A stretch of 59,294 bases of DNA from Sphingomonas parapaucimobilis NBRC 15100 (GTDB taxonomy: Bacteria; Pseudomonadota; Alphaproteobacteria; Sphingomonadales; Sphingomonadaceae), in assembly GCF_000787715.1 (NCBI RefSeq), contig NZ_BBPI01000016.1:1-59294 (forward strand). Reading direction: 5' to 3'. Positions 8,830 through 15,951 of this stretch are shown here, in pieces. Under the pieces are notes generated by a model. That model searched no databases. It saw only the letters and a program-made list of their open reading frames with translations, and was not told where the DNA came from. A program made the position numbers and the translations under genes. Within the stretch, counting starts at the first letter, position 1; every line of letters begins with the position of its first letter.

Positions 8830-8920
8830 ACCAGTTTCAGGTAAACGATGCCCCGCATCGTTTAGGCCATGCCGGGGGCATGACCGACCTGAAACTCCCC
8901 TGCCGGGAGGAGGGGCTTAT
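8745..8920. repeat. R1-family palindromic element, composite copy with cloverleaf insert
   Basis: The outer parts match R1 copies at 23356 and 26599 (CCCTCC...GGGAGG hairpins and a GTCTCACCGAGAC palindrome). Inside, arms AGTTTCAGGT (8833-8842) and ACCTGAAACT (8887-8896) enclose two further hairpins: AAACGATG/CATCGTTT (8843-8850 and 8856-8863) and ATGCC/GGCAT. The whole could fold as a three-hairpin cloverleaf. The 5' half is translated as the lactonase C-terminus. Confidence 0.7.
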
Positions 8921-8945
8921 CCAACGCAAAACCCCATAGGCCACC

Positions 8946-9650
8946 ATGCGCTTCTTCCAACCCCTGCTCGCCGGAGCCACGCTGTCCGGCCGTCTGCTCG
9001 CCTGTGCCGGGGCGGTCATCGGCATCGCGCTGACCGTCATCGTGTGCGGCGGCCTGCCCATGTTCGGTCCCGACCTGCCGATCATCGTCGCACCGCTCGG
9101 GGCCTCGGCGGTGCTGGTCTTCGCCGTGCCCGCCAGCCCGCTGGCCCAGCCCTGGTCGGTGGTTGGCGGCAACGTCCTGTCGACGCTGGTCGGGGTGGCG
9201 ATGTTCCAGGCGATCCCGTCGCTGCCCCTGGCGGCCGGGTGCGCGGTCGGGGGGGCAATCCTGGTCATGTCATTGGCGCGCTGCCTGCATCCACCGGGCG
9301 GCGCGGCGGCGCTGACTGCGGTGATCGGCAGCCAGGGGATCCATGCGGCGGGCTTTTCCTTCGCCTTTGCGCCGGTCGCGATCAACTCGATCGCGCTGGT
9401 GGCGCTGGGCATGTTCTTCCACCGGGCGACGGGGCGCAGCTATCCGCACGAGCCCGCGCTGGCTCCGCCGGTCGGCGACGCCTCGCGCATCCGGGCCGAG
9501 GATGTCGATGCCGCGCTGGCGGACATGCATGAGAGCTTCGACATTGCGCGAGAGGATCTGGACATGCTGCTCGCCCATGCCGAGCGCCATGCGCGGGCGA
9601 GGGCAAAGCCGGTGACGGCCGGGCGATTGCGGATTTTGCGGCGGGGGTAG
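8946..9650 (+). CDS. HPP-family integral membrane protein
   Basis: The protein has 234 residues. Four to five hydrophobic segments fill about residues 15-165, followed by a soluble acidic tail of about 65 residues with DVDAALADMHESFDIAREDL, which may be helical. The signature LHPPGGAAAL near residue 117 is the HPP motif that names the family. Some HPP proteins in cyanobacteria and chloroplasts transport nitrite; for proteobacterial members the substrate is not established, so none is proposed. The ribosome-binding site before ATG 8946 is weak. It follows the lactonase gene and a repeat, with three R2 repeats and then a convergent TonB receptor gene downstream. Confidence 0.8.
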   Translation: MRFFQPLLAGATLSGRLLACAGAVIGIALTVIVCGGLPMFGPDLPIIVAPLGASAVLVFAVPASPLAQPWSVVGGNVLSTLVGVAMFQAIPSLPLAAGCAVGGAILVMSLARCLHPPGGAAALTAVIGSQGIHAAGFSFAFAPVAINSIALVALGMFFHRATGRSYPHEPALAPPVGDASRIRAEDVDAALADMHESFDIAREDLDMLLAHAERHARARAKPVTAGRLRILRRG

Positions 9651-9655
9651 GGCGT

Positions 9656-9799
9656 GGCCTTCGACTACGCTCAGGCTGAACGGGGGTGGGATCGACCCCA
9701 CCCCGTCCGTTCGCGCTGAGCGTAGTCGAAGCGCACGGGTTAACCGGGCGGCTTGGCCAATGTCTGCCCGTGGCCTTCTACTTTGCTCAAGCTGAACGG
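9656..9799. repeat. three copies of the 27-bp R2 repeat
   Basis: R2 copies occur at 9656-9683 (forward), 9707-9733 (inverted) and 9772-9799 (forward, two mismatches or more). The first two are inverted and 23 bp apart, so they can form a long hairpin. They fill the gap between the HPP gene and the TonB receptor gene. Confidence 0.8.
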
Positions 9800-9811
9800 A
9801 CGGGGGATAAC

Positions 9812-9847
9812 AAAAGGCCCGCCCCTCGGCCTGAGGGGCGGGCCTTT
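9812..9847 (-). terminator. Rho-independent terminator of the TonB receptor gene
   Basis: A 15-bp GC-rich stem (9813-9827 with 9833-9847) has a 5-base loop. On the minus strand it is followed by TTTTG. It lies about 20 bp beyond the receptor stop and is one of the strongest terminators in the window. Confidence 0.8.
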
Positions 9848-9867
9848 CCGTCACGCGGTCGAGCCGA

Positions 9868-12240
9868 TCAGCGATACTTGCCGGTGAACGACACGCCGAT
9901 GATGCGCGGTTCGTTGAACACGGCCGCCATATAGTTCTCGATCACGCCCTTGAGGTTCTTCTCGTTCGTGATGTTGCGGGCGAAGACCGACAGGCTCCAG
10001 TCGTCGTTCGGCGCCGAATAGCCGATGCTCAGGCCGCCCTCGAAATTGCCGTTCGAGGTGAACTCCTTGGTCCGGTACAGGACGAAGTTGGTATAGCCCT
10101 GCAGGTTCCAGTCGGTCGAGATGAACGCCTTGCCGCCATCGGCCAGCGGCATGTCGTACTTGGCCGCCAGGTTGACGTTATATTCCGGCGCGTTGGGCAG
10201 CGGGTTGCCGTTGATCGGCACGAAGAACGCCTTCGAGCCGAAGATCGTGCGGGTCGTGACCGGGCCGTTCAGCACGGTGCAGACCATCACGCCGTTCAGG
10301 CCGCAGGTCTGGACGCTGACGTTGCGGTCGCGGATCTCCGAGTGCAGCAGGCTGACGCCCGCCGACAGCGCCAGGTTGCGCACCGGCAGCCACTGGGCAT
10401 CGGCTTCCAGGCCGTACGCCACCGCCTTGTCGGCATTGAGCAGCACGCCGTTGCCGTCCGAGTCATTGCCGTTCAGCTGGATGTTCTTGACGCGATAGGC
10501 AAAGGCCGCCGCGTTCAGGCGCAGCGTGTTGTCGAACAGCTTCGACTTGAAGCCGGTCTCGAACGACAGGTTCGTTTCCGAACCGGCGGTCGAGAAGTCC
10601 GAGTTGAACACCGCCGAACGCCCCTGGATGGTCGGGCCACGGAAGCCCTGCGCCGCGCGGACATAGACGTTCAGGTTCGGATTGACCTCATACATGGCCG
10701 ACAGGTCCCAGCTGGGCTGGGTGTCCGACAGGCGCACGTCGCGACGACCGGTATAGCGTACACCACCGTCGGGACGGCCCGGTGCCTTCAGCAGCTGGGT
10801 GCGCTTGGTGTCCTCGCTGATCCGGCCACCGGCGGTCAGGGTCAGGCGGTCGGTCGCCTGATAGCTGACCTGCCCGAACACGCCCCATGAGGTGTTGACG
10901 TTGTGCAGGCGGACCCAGTTGTCCGGGTTGTTGGTGTTCGGATTGCCGGGCGCGGCCGGGTTGTAGGCGGGCAGCAGGAAAAAGCGGCGCTGATAGAAGT
11001 CGGTGATGTCGCGGCTGTCGAAATAGATGCCGCCGACCTGCCACTTGAACGCACCGCTGCCGGTCGAGGCCAGGCGGACTTCCTGCGTCCACTGGTCAAG
11101 ACCGCGCACCTGGCCCAGGCTCAGGCCATAGCCGTTGGGCTGGCCGCCCACAGGGAAGTTCGCGGCCGCGCCACCGTCGGTGTCGCCCTTGCTGAAGCCC
11201 GCCGTGGTCTCATAGGCGGTGATCGATGTCAGCTCGGCCCCACCCATGTCCCAGGCGGCGCGCAGCGAGGTGCCTTGCGTGTCGTAGGACTGCGGGTTGT
11301 TCTGACCCTCGTCATAGGCGACACGGTCGCGCGGTTCCGCCGACACGTCGCGCGAACCCTTCTTCAGGGCAGCCCGATGGAACAGCGTCGAGGTGCCGTC
11401 ATACCAGCGGGCATGGCCCGACAGGTTGAACGACAGCGTGTCGGTCGGCGTCAGCAGCAGCTGGAGGCGGACGTCGCGCTCGGTGAAGCCGCCCATGGCA
11501 TTGTTCTTCGGGGTCAGCGTGCCGTCCAGGCTGGTGCCCGCATAGGTGTTGTCGACCCAGTTGTCGCGATGCTGGACCAGCGCCGACAGGCGGAAGGCCA
11601 GCACGTCGCGGATCAGGGGGCCGCCGACACCGGCGTCCATGCTGATCGTGTTGTAGCTGCCGATCGAGGCGGTGGCGCGGCTCTGGAAGGTCTGGGTCGG
11701 CTTGATCGTGTCGAACTTGATGATGCCCGCGGTCGTGTTGCGACCGAACAGCGAGCCCTGCGGCCCGCGCAGCACTTCGACCTGGTCGACGTCGAAGATC
11801 GGGTTCGACTTCAGCACGACATGCTCCAGGACCACGTCGTCCTGGATGATCGACACGGGCTGCGACGCGCCCAGATAGAAATCGATATTGCCGAGGCCGC
11901 GAATGTAGAAGCGCGGGAAGATGCGGCCGGTGGTCGTCTCGGCATACAGGCCGGGCACGCGGCCCGACAGCGCCAGGATGTCCTCACCGCCCTGCTGGAA
12001 GGTGCGCAGGTTCGACCCGCTGACCACGCCGACCGACACTGGCACGCGGTTCAGGCTTTCCGAACGGCGCTCGGCGGTGACGACGACGTCGCCCAGACCC
12101 TGCTGCTCGTCGGTCGCGGCGGTGGTGGCCCCATTCTGGGCGTTGCCCTGATCGGCGGCCGTCTGTGCCATCGCAGGCGCGGTCGCCAGCGTTCCCCACG
12201 CAGCGCCCAGCAGCGCCGCGGTCTTGATAACCGATTTCAT
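9868..12240 (-). CDS. TonB-dependent outer-membrane receptor
   Basis: The 790-residue receptor starts at ATG 12240, after GGGGA. The signal peptide (MKSVIKTAALLGAAWGTLATA) ends near residue 26. A TonB-box-like DVVVTAERR lies at residues 51-59, followed by the plug (FYIRGLGNIDFYLGASQPVS, then VEVLRGPQGSLFGRN). The rest is a 22-strand barrel of about 600 residues ending FTGKYR. Such receptors import siderophores, vitamins, sugars or other large solutes using TonB energy; the substrate cannot be read from sequence. It is divergent from the DUF47/PiT phosphate genes. One PhoB-like heptad (CTGTCAC on the minus strand, 12334-12340) lies upstream, so Pho control is possible but weakly supported. Confidence 0.92.
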   Translation of the reverse strand: MKSVIKTAALLGAAWGTLATAPAMAQTAADQGNAQNGATTAATDEQQGLGDVVVTAERRSESLNRVPVSVGVVSGSNLRTFQQGGEDILALSGRVPGLYAETTTGRIFPRFYIRGLGNIDFYLGASQPVSIIQDDVVLEHVVLKSNPIFDVDQVEVLRGPQGSLFGRNTTAGIIKFDTIKPTQTFQSRATASIGSYNTISMDAGVGGPLIRDVLAFRLSALVQHRDNWVDNTYAGTSLDGTLTPKNNAMGGFTERDVRLQLLLTPTDTLSFNLSGHARWYDGTSTLFHRAALKKGSRDVSAEPRDRVAYDEGQNNPQSYDTQGTSLRAAWDMGGAELTSITAYETTAGFSKGDTDGGAAANFPVGGQPNGYGLSLGQVRGLDQWTQEVRLASTGSGAFKWQVGGIYFDSRDITDFYQRRFFLLPAYNPAAPGNPNTNNPDNWVRLHNVNTSWGVFGQVSYQATDRLTLTAGGRISEDTKRTQLLKAPGRPDGGVRYTGRRDVRLSDTQPSWDLSAMYEVNPNLNVYVRAAQGFRGPTIQGRSAVFNSDFSTAGSETNLSFETGFKSKLFDNTLRLNAAAFAYRVKNIQLNGNDSDGNGVLLNADKAVAYGLEADAQWLPVRNLALSAGVSLLHSEIRDRNVSVQTCGLNGVMVCTVLNGPVTTRTIFGSKAFFVPINGNPLPNAPEYNVNLAAKYDMPLADGGKAFISTDWNLQGYTNFVLYRTKEFTSNGNFEGGLSIGYSAPNDDWSLSVFARNITNEKNLKGVIENYMAAVFNEPRIIGVSFTGKYR

Positions 12241-12430
12241 ATAGTCCCCACGCTCCGGCGGGCGGTTCACGCCGCCCGACTGATTAGATTCTCCCGGTAG
12301 GGCGGGCCGTTAGAGGCGCATTATGGCGCTCGCGTGACAGAGGTGATGCGGAAAAACCACAATGGCCGATGAATTTGCAATCGGTCGTGGCCAAGGCTCG
12401 ACCGCCTTGGCGCGGCCGCTCTGGACCCTG

Positions 12431-12448
12431 TTGTCACAGAGTTGTAAC
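12431..12448 (+). promoter_or_regulatory. candidate Pho box upstream of the DUF47/PiT operon
   Basis: Two heptads, TTGTCAC (12431-12437) and TTGTAAC (12442-12448), are 11 bp apart and match the PhoB heptad at 5 and 4 of 7 positions. A second 11-bp direct repeat (TTATCGG at 12578-12584 and CTATCGG at 12589-12595) lies just before the start codon. The 12241-12608 gap holds only these signals and the TonB receptor promoter. Confidence 0.5.
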
Positions 12449-12608
12449 CCGGTTTTGCTTGACGGGGGGCCTGCGTCTGGTCAGGGGGGCGGCGTTCGTG
12501 CCATCCTCGGTTCTTGACCCTTTGACGGTCCGGCGTTTCGTCGTGGCCCGATCGGTCATGGCCTGAAGACGTGTACGTTATCGGATCACTATCGGGGTTT
12601 ACCGACTG

Positions 12609-13253
12609 ATGTTCGCCTGGTTCCAACGCCTCCTGCCGAAGACGGGAAATTTCTTCGAGCTGTTCGAGGCGCAAGCCGCCACCATCCTTGCGGGGGCCGA
12701 GGCCACCGTTCGGCTGTTCGACAGCCAGGGTCACACCGCCGACGAGATCGCCGTCGTTGCCGCGCGCGAGCATGACGCCGACGAGATCACGCGACAGGTG
12801 CTGACCTCGGTCCGCTCGACCTTCCTGACGCCGTTCGACCGCGCCTCGATCACCTCGCTGATCGGCTCGCTGGACGATACGATCGACGAAATGAACGCGG
12901 CGGCCACCGCGATCGGCCTGTACCGGCTGACCAACTTCGCGCCCGAGATGCGCGAGATGGCGGCGGTCGCGGTCGAGGCGGCCCGGCTGACCGTGGAGGC
13001 GATGCCGCTGATGCGCGACGTCGCGCGCAACGGCGACCGCCTCCACGCACTGACCGAGGAGCTGGTCCGGCTGGAAGGGCGTGCCGACGAGATCCATGCG
13101 GCAGGCCTGAAGCGCACGCTGGACGAATGCGGCGAGCGCGACACGCTGCGCTTCGTCATCGAAAAGGAAGTCTACAAGCATCTGGAGCGCATCCTCGACG
13201 CGTTCGAGGATGTCGCCGACGAGATCGACGGCATCGTCATCGATCACGCCTGA
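12609..13253 (+). CDS. DUF47 / PhoU-like Pit accessory protein
   Basis: DUF47 proteins are PhoU-like helical bundles usually encoded beside PiT phosphate transporters, whose activity they are thought to modulate. This 214-residue protein is almost entirely helical and acidic. The segments AREHDADEITRQVL (about 55-68), ALTEELVRLEGRADEIHAAGL and EDVADEIDGIVIDHA at the C-terminus give the E/D-rich repeats that bind metal in PhoU-like folds. No signal or membrane segment is present, so it is cytoplasmic. The PiT gene starts 10 bp after its stop, so the two form one operon. A candidate Pho box lies 160 bp upstream. Confidence 0.88.
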   Translation: MFAWFQRLLPKTGNFFELFEAQAATILAGAEATVRLFDSQGHTADEIAVVAAREHDADEITRQVLTSVRSTFLTPFDRASITSLIGSLDDTIDEMNAAATAIGLYRLTNFAPEMREMAAVAVEAARLTVEAMPLMRDVARNGDRLHALTEELVRLEGRADEIHAAGLKRTLDECGERDTLRFVIEKEVYKHLERILDAFEDVADEIDGIVIDHA

Positions 13254-13263
13254 GGCGGCGGCA

Positions 13264-14277
13264 ATGCATGAACTCGCCTTTCCGTTGCTGGCCGGCCTGA
13301 TCCTGGTCGCGCTGGCCTTCGATTATCTCAACGGCCTGCATGACGCGGCCAACTCGATCGCCACGGTGGTCGCGACCCGGCTGCTGTCACCGGTCGCGGC
13401 GGTGGTGTTCGCGGCCTTCTTCAACTTCGCGGCCTATTTCCTGACCGTCGCCTTCCCCAGCCTGCACAAGGTGGCGGAGACGGTCGGCAAGGGCCTGATC
13501 GCCCAGGACGTGGTGACGCCCGCCGTCATCTTCGGCGCGCTGGGCGGGGCGATGGCGTGGAACGTCATCACCTGGCTGCGCGGCATCCCGTCGTCGAGCA
13601 GCCATGCGCTGGTCGGCGGGCTGGTCGGTGCCGGTGTCGCCCATGCGGGCATGGGCGCGGTCCAGTGGGCGGGGCTGAACAAGACGCTGCTCGCCATCGT
13701 GCTGTCGCCGCTGCTCGGCATGATGCTGGCGATGCTGGTCATGCTGCTGAGCAGCTGGGCACTGCGTCGGTCGACGGCGGGGCAGGCGGAGCGCAGCTTC
13801 CGTGCGCTGCACCTCGTCTCGTCTGCGGCCTATTCGCTCAGCCACGGGCTGAACGATGCGCAGAAGACGATGGGCATCATCACCGTCCTCCTCTATTCGA
13901 CCGGCCGCCTGACCGGCCCGTTCGAGGTGCCGCACTGGGTCGCCATTTCCTGCTATGTCGCGATGGCGCTGGGCACGATGACCGGCGGCTGGAAGATCAT
14001 CGAGACGATGGGCAGCCGCATCACCAAGCTGTCGCAGCACCAGGGGTTCAGCGCCTCGACCGCGGGCTCGATCGTGATCTTCTGTGCCTCCGCGCTGGGG
14101 ATTCCGGTGTCGACGACGCATACCATCACCGGCTCGATCATCGGCGCGGGCGTCGCGCGGCGCGCCTCGGCAGTGCGCTGGGGCGTGGCGGGCAATGTGG
14201 TGATCGCCTGGATCATCACCATCCCGGCCTCCGCCGTGATGGGGGCAGGGTTCTATCTGCTGACCCGGTTGTTCTGA
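13264..14277 (+). CDS. pit: PiT-family inorganic phosphate transporter
   Basis: PiT proteins are inner-membrane symporters for inorganic phosphate, often as a metal-phosphate complex with protons. The 337-residue length fits the shorter bacterial PiT group. Two inverted halves are visible: the first with FDYLNGLHDAANSIATVVATR near residues 20-40 and the second with YSLSHGLNDAQKTMGIIT near residues 197-214, each with the family's asparagine-aspartate core. Further hallmarks are GIPSSSSHALVGGL and GIPVSTTHTITGSIIGAG. About ten membrane helices are expected. I chose ATG 13264 because homology starts there; the longer frame overlaps the DUF47 gene. Confidence 0.95.
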   Translation: MHELAFPLLAGLILVALAFDYLNGLHDAANSIATVVATRLLSPVAAVVFAAFFNFAAYFLTVAFPSLHKVAETVGKGLIAQDVVTPAVIFGALGGAMAWNVITWLRGIPSSSSHALVGGLVGAGVAHAGMGAVQWAGLNKTLLAIVLSPLLGMMLAMLVMLLSSWALRRSTAGQAERSFRALHLVSSAAYSLSHGLNDAQKTMGIITVLLYSTGRLTGPFEVPHWVAISCYVAMALGTMTGGWKIIETMGSRITKLSQHQGFSASTAGSIVIFCASALGIPVSTTHTITGSIIGAGVARRASAVRWGVAGNVVIAWIITIPASAVMGAGFYLLTRLF

Positions 14278-14315
14278 TTGGGGGGAGGGCTGAGGCTCTC
14301 CCCTTTTCTGATGAT

Positions 14316-14440
14316 CCTCCCCGTGCCGGGGAGGTGGCAGGCCGCAGGCCTGACGGAGGGGGGCTTCCTCACAGGTGGTACTTGGCGGATAACCCCCTCC
14401 ACCATCCTTCGGATGGTCCCCCTCCCCGTGCCGGGGAGGA
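14316..14440. repeat. R3-family multi-hairpin repeat, copy 1
   Basis: This 125-bp element is framed by CCTCCCC(n)GGGGAGG hairpins at both ends, with internal hairpins such as CAGGCCGCAGGCCTG and ACCATCCTTCGGATGGT. It closely matches 35296-35424 and the truncated copy at 41347. No coding capacity is seen. Confidence 0.75.
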
Positions 14441-14449
14441 ATAAGACGT

Positions 14450-14477
14450 GGCCTTCGACTTTGCTCAGGCTGAGCGG
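14450..14477. repeat. R2 repeat, single copy
   Basis: A forward 27-28 bp R2 copy (GGCCTTCGACTT...CAGGCTGAGCGG) lies directly after R3 copy 1 in the gap between the converging pit and outer-membrane efflux genes. Confidence 0.75.
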
Positions 14478-14517
14478 GGGGCGGGGATGAGCCATATCAG
14501 CCCACCCCCCGCAATCC

Positions 14518-15951
14518 TCAAGACCCCGTAACCGGCCCGCCCGCCGCCTGGAACAGTGCGACCGTGTCGGTCATCCGGGCCGCCTTGGCCTGGATCAACT
14601 GCGACCGCGCCTGCGCATCCGTGGCGGTGGCGTTCAGCAGCTGCAACGTCCCCACATCACCCAGCGCCAGCTGTCGCCGTGCGAAGGTCAGCGCCTGGCC
14701 CGCGGCGTTGCTCGCGCGCTGTGCCGCGTCGAGCGCCTGGGCGTCGGTGGACAGGCCGGTCAGCGAGTCCGCGACATTGCCGAACGCCTGAAGGACGGCC
14801 TGGCGATATTGCGCCTTGGCCCCGTCCAGCGCCGCTTCCGCCGCCTTTTGCTGGTGACGCAGCGCGTTGGCGTGGAACAGCGGCTGGGTGACCCCGCCGA
14901 GCAGCGCCCAGAAGGGGTTGCCGCTCTTGAACATGTCGCCGAAATTCTGCGCCGAGCCCCCCGCATTGGCGGACAGCTGGATGCTGGGCAGGCGCGCGGC
15001 GATGGCGGCGCCGACATCGGCTCCGGCACCCTGCAACTGGGCTGCGGCGGCCAACACGTCGGGACGGCGATGGACCAGCTCGGACGGGACGATCGCGGGC
15101 AGTTCGCTCGGCAGGGTCAGCTGCGACAGTTCGGGCAGCGGCGGCAGGGGCGAGCCCGCCGGGCGGCCGATCAGCGTGGCGATGACGGTCCGCTGCGCGG
15201 CCTCGGCACGGACCAGCGGGGGCAGGGCGCCCTCGGCGGTGGCGAGCGCGGCCTGCTGCGTCGCCACGTCGGACGCGCCCACCGCGCCCAGTCGCTGGCG
15301 CTGTTGGAGCGCGGACAGGATGTCGCGGTTGACCTTCACGGCGGTCTGCGCGGCGGCGACCTGTTCGGCCAGGCTCGCCCGCTCGATCAGCGCGGTGACG
15401 AGGTTCGCCGCCACCGTCATCCGTGCCGCGTCGAGCTGATGCCGCTCGACCTCGGCCCGCGCGACGGCGGAGCGGACCTGCGCCCGGTTCCCGCCGAACG
15501 CGTCGACGTCATAGGACACGCTGACCTGCGCGGTGTGCAGCGTGTAGAGCTGCTGGTTCTGGTCGGCGACCGCCGGGGACAGCGCGTTGGATACGCGGGT
15601 CCGCTGGACATTGTAGTTCAGTCCGCCCTGCGGAAACAGCAGCGAGCCACGCGTCGCCCGTGCCTGCTCGCGCGCCTGCCGCAGCGCGGCTTCGGCGACG
15701 CCCACGTCGTTATTGTGGGCCAGCGCCTCGGCGACCAGCGCGTCGAGCTGGGCATTGCCGAAGGCGTGCCACCATTCGGGCGCGACGGTCGCCGACACCG
15801 TCTGCGCCGGGCCGGTCGCGGGTGCGATCACCGGCGCAGGGGCCATGGGCGGCAGGTTGGCATGCGCGTCCAGATCGTGCGGGCCGACCGCGCAGCCGGA
15901 GATGCTGGCCGAGACGCACGCCAGCAGCGGCAGGGTCAGGAAACGCTTCAT
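14518..15951 (-). CDS. outer-membrane efflux lipoprotein (NodT/OMF family)
   Basis: This is the outer-membrane channel of the tripartite efflux pump encoded upstream on the same strand. It has 477 residues. A lipoprotein signal ends in SISGC (Cys20), so the mature protein is probably lipid-anchored. Two OEP repeats follow, with long helices (NDVGVAEAALRQAREQARAT near residue 80, VDAFGGNRAQVRSAVARAEV near 150) and the second half around GGSAQNFGDMFKSGNPFW. RRPDVLAAAAQLQGAGADVG is the typical OMF segment. Its start overlaps the RND gene stop by 4 bp (ATGA), so translation is coupled. The substrate follows from the RND partner, probably a metal ion. Confidence 0.92.
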   Translation of the reverse strand: MKRFLTLPLLACVSASISGCAVGPHDLDAHANLPPMAPAPVIAPATGPAQTVSATVAPEWWHAFGNAQLDALVAEALAHNNDVGVAEAALRQAREQARATRGSLLFPQGGLNYNVQRTRVSNALSPAVADQNQQLYTLHTAQVSVSYDVDAFGGNRAQVRSAVARAEVERHQLDAARMTVAANLVTALIERASLAEQVAAAQTAVKVNRDILSALQQRQRLGAVGASDVATQQAALATAEGALPPLVRAEAAQRTVIATLIGRPAGSPLPPLPELSQLTLPSELPAIVPSELVHRRPDVLAAAAQLQGAGADVGAAIAARLPSIQLSANAGGSAQNFGDMFKSGNPFWALLGGVTQPLFHANALRHQQKAAEAALDGAKAQYRQAVLQAFGNVADSLTGLSTDAQALDAAQRASNAAGQALTFARRQLALGDVGTLQLLNATATDAQARSQLIQAKAARMTDTVALFQAAGGPVTGS

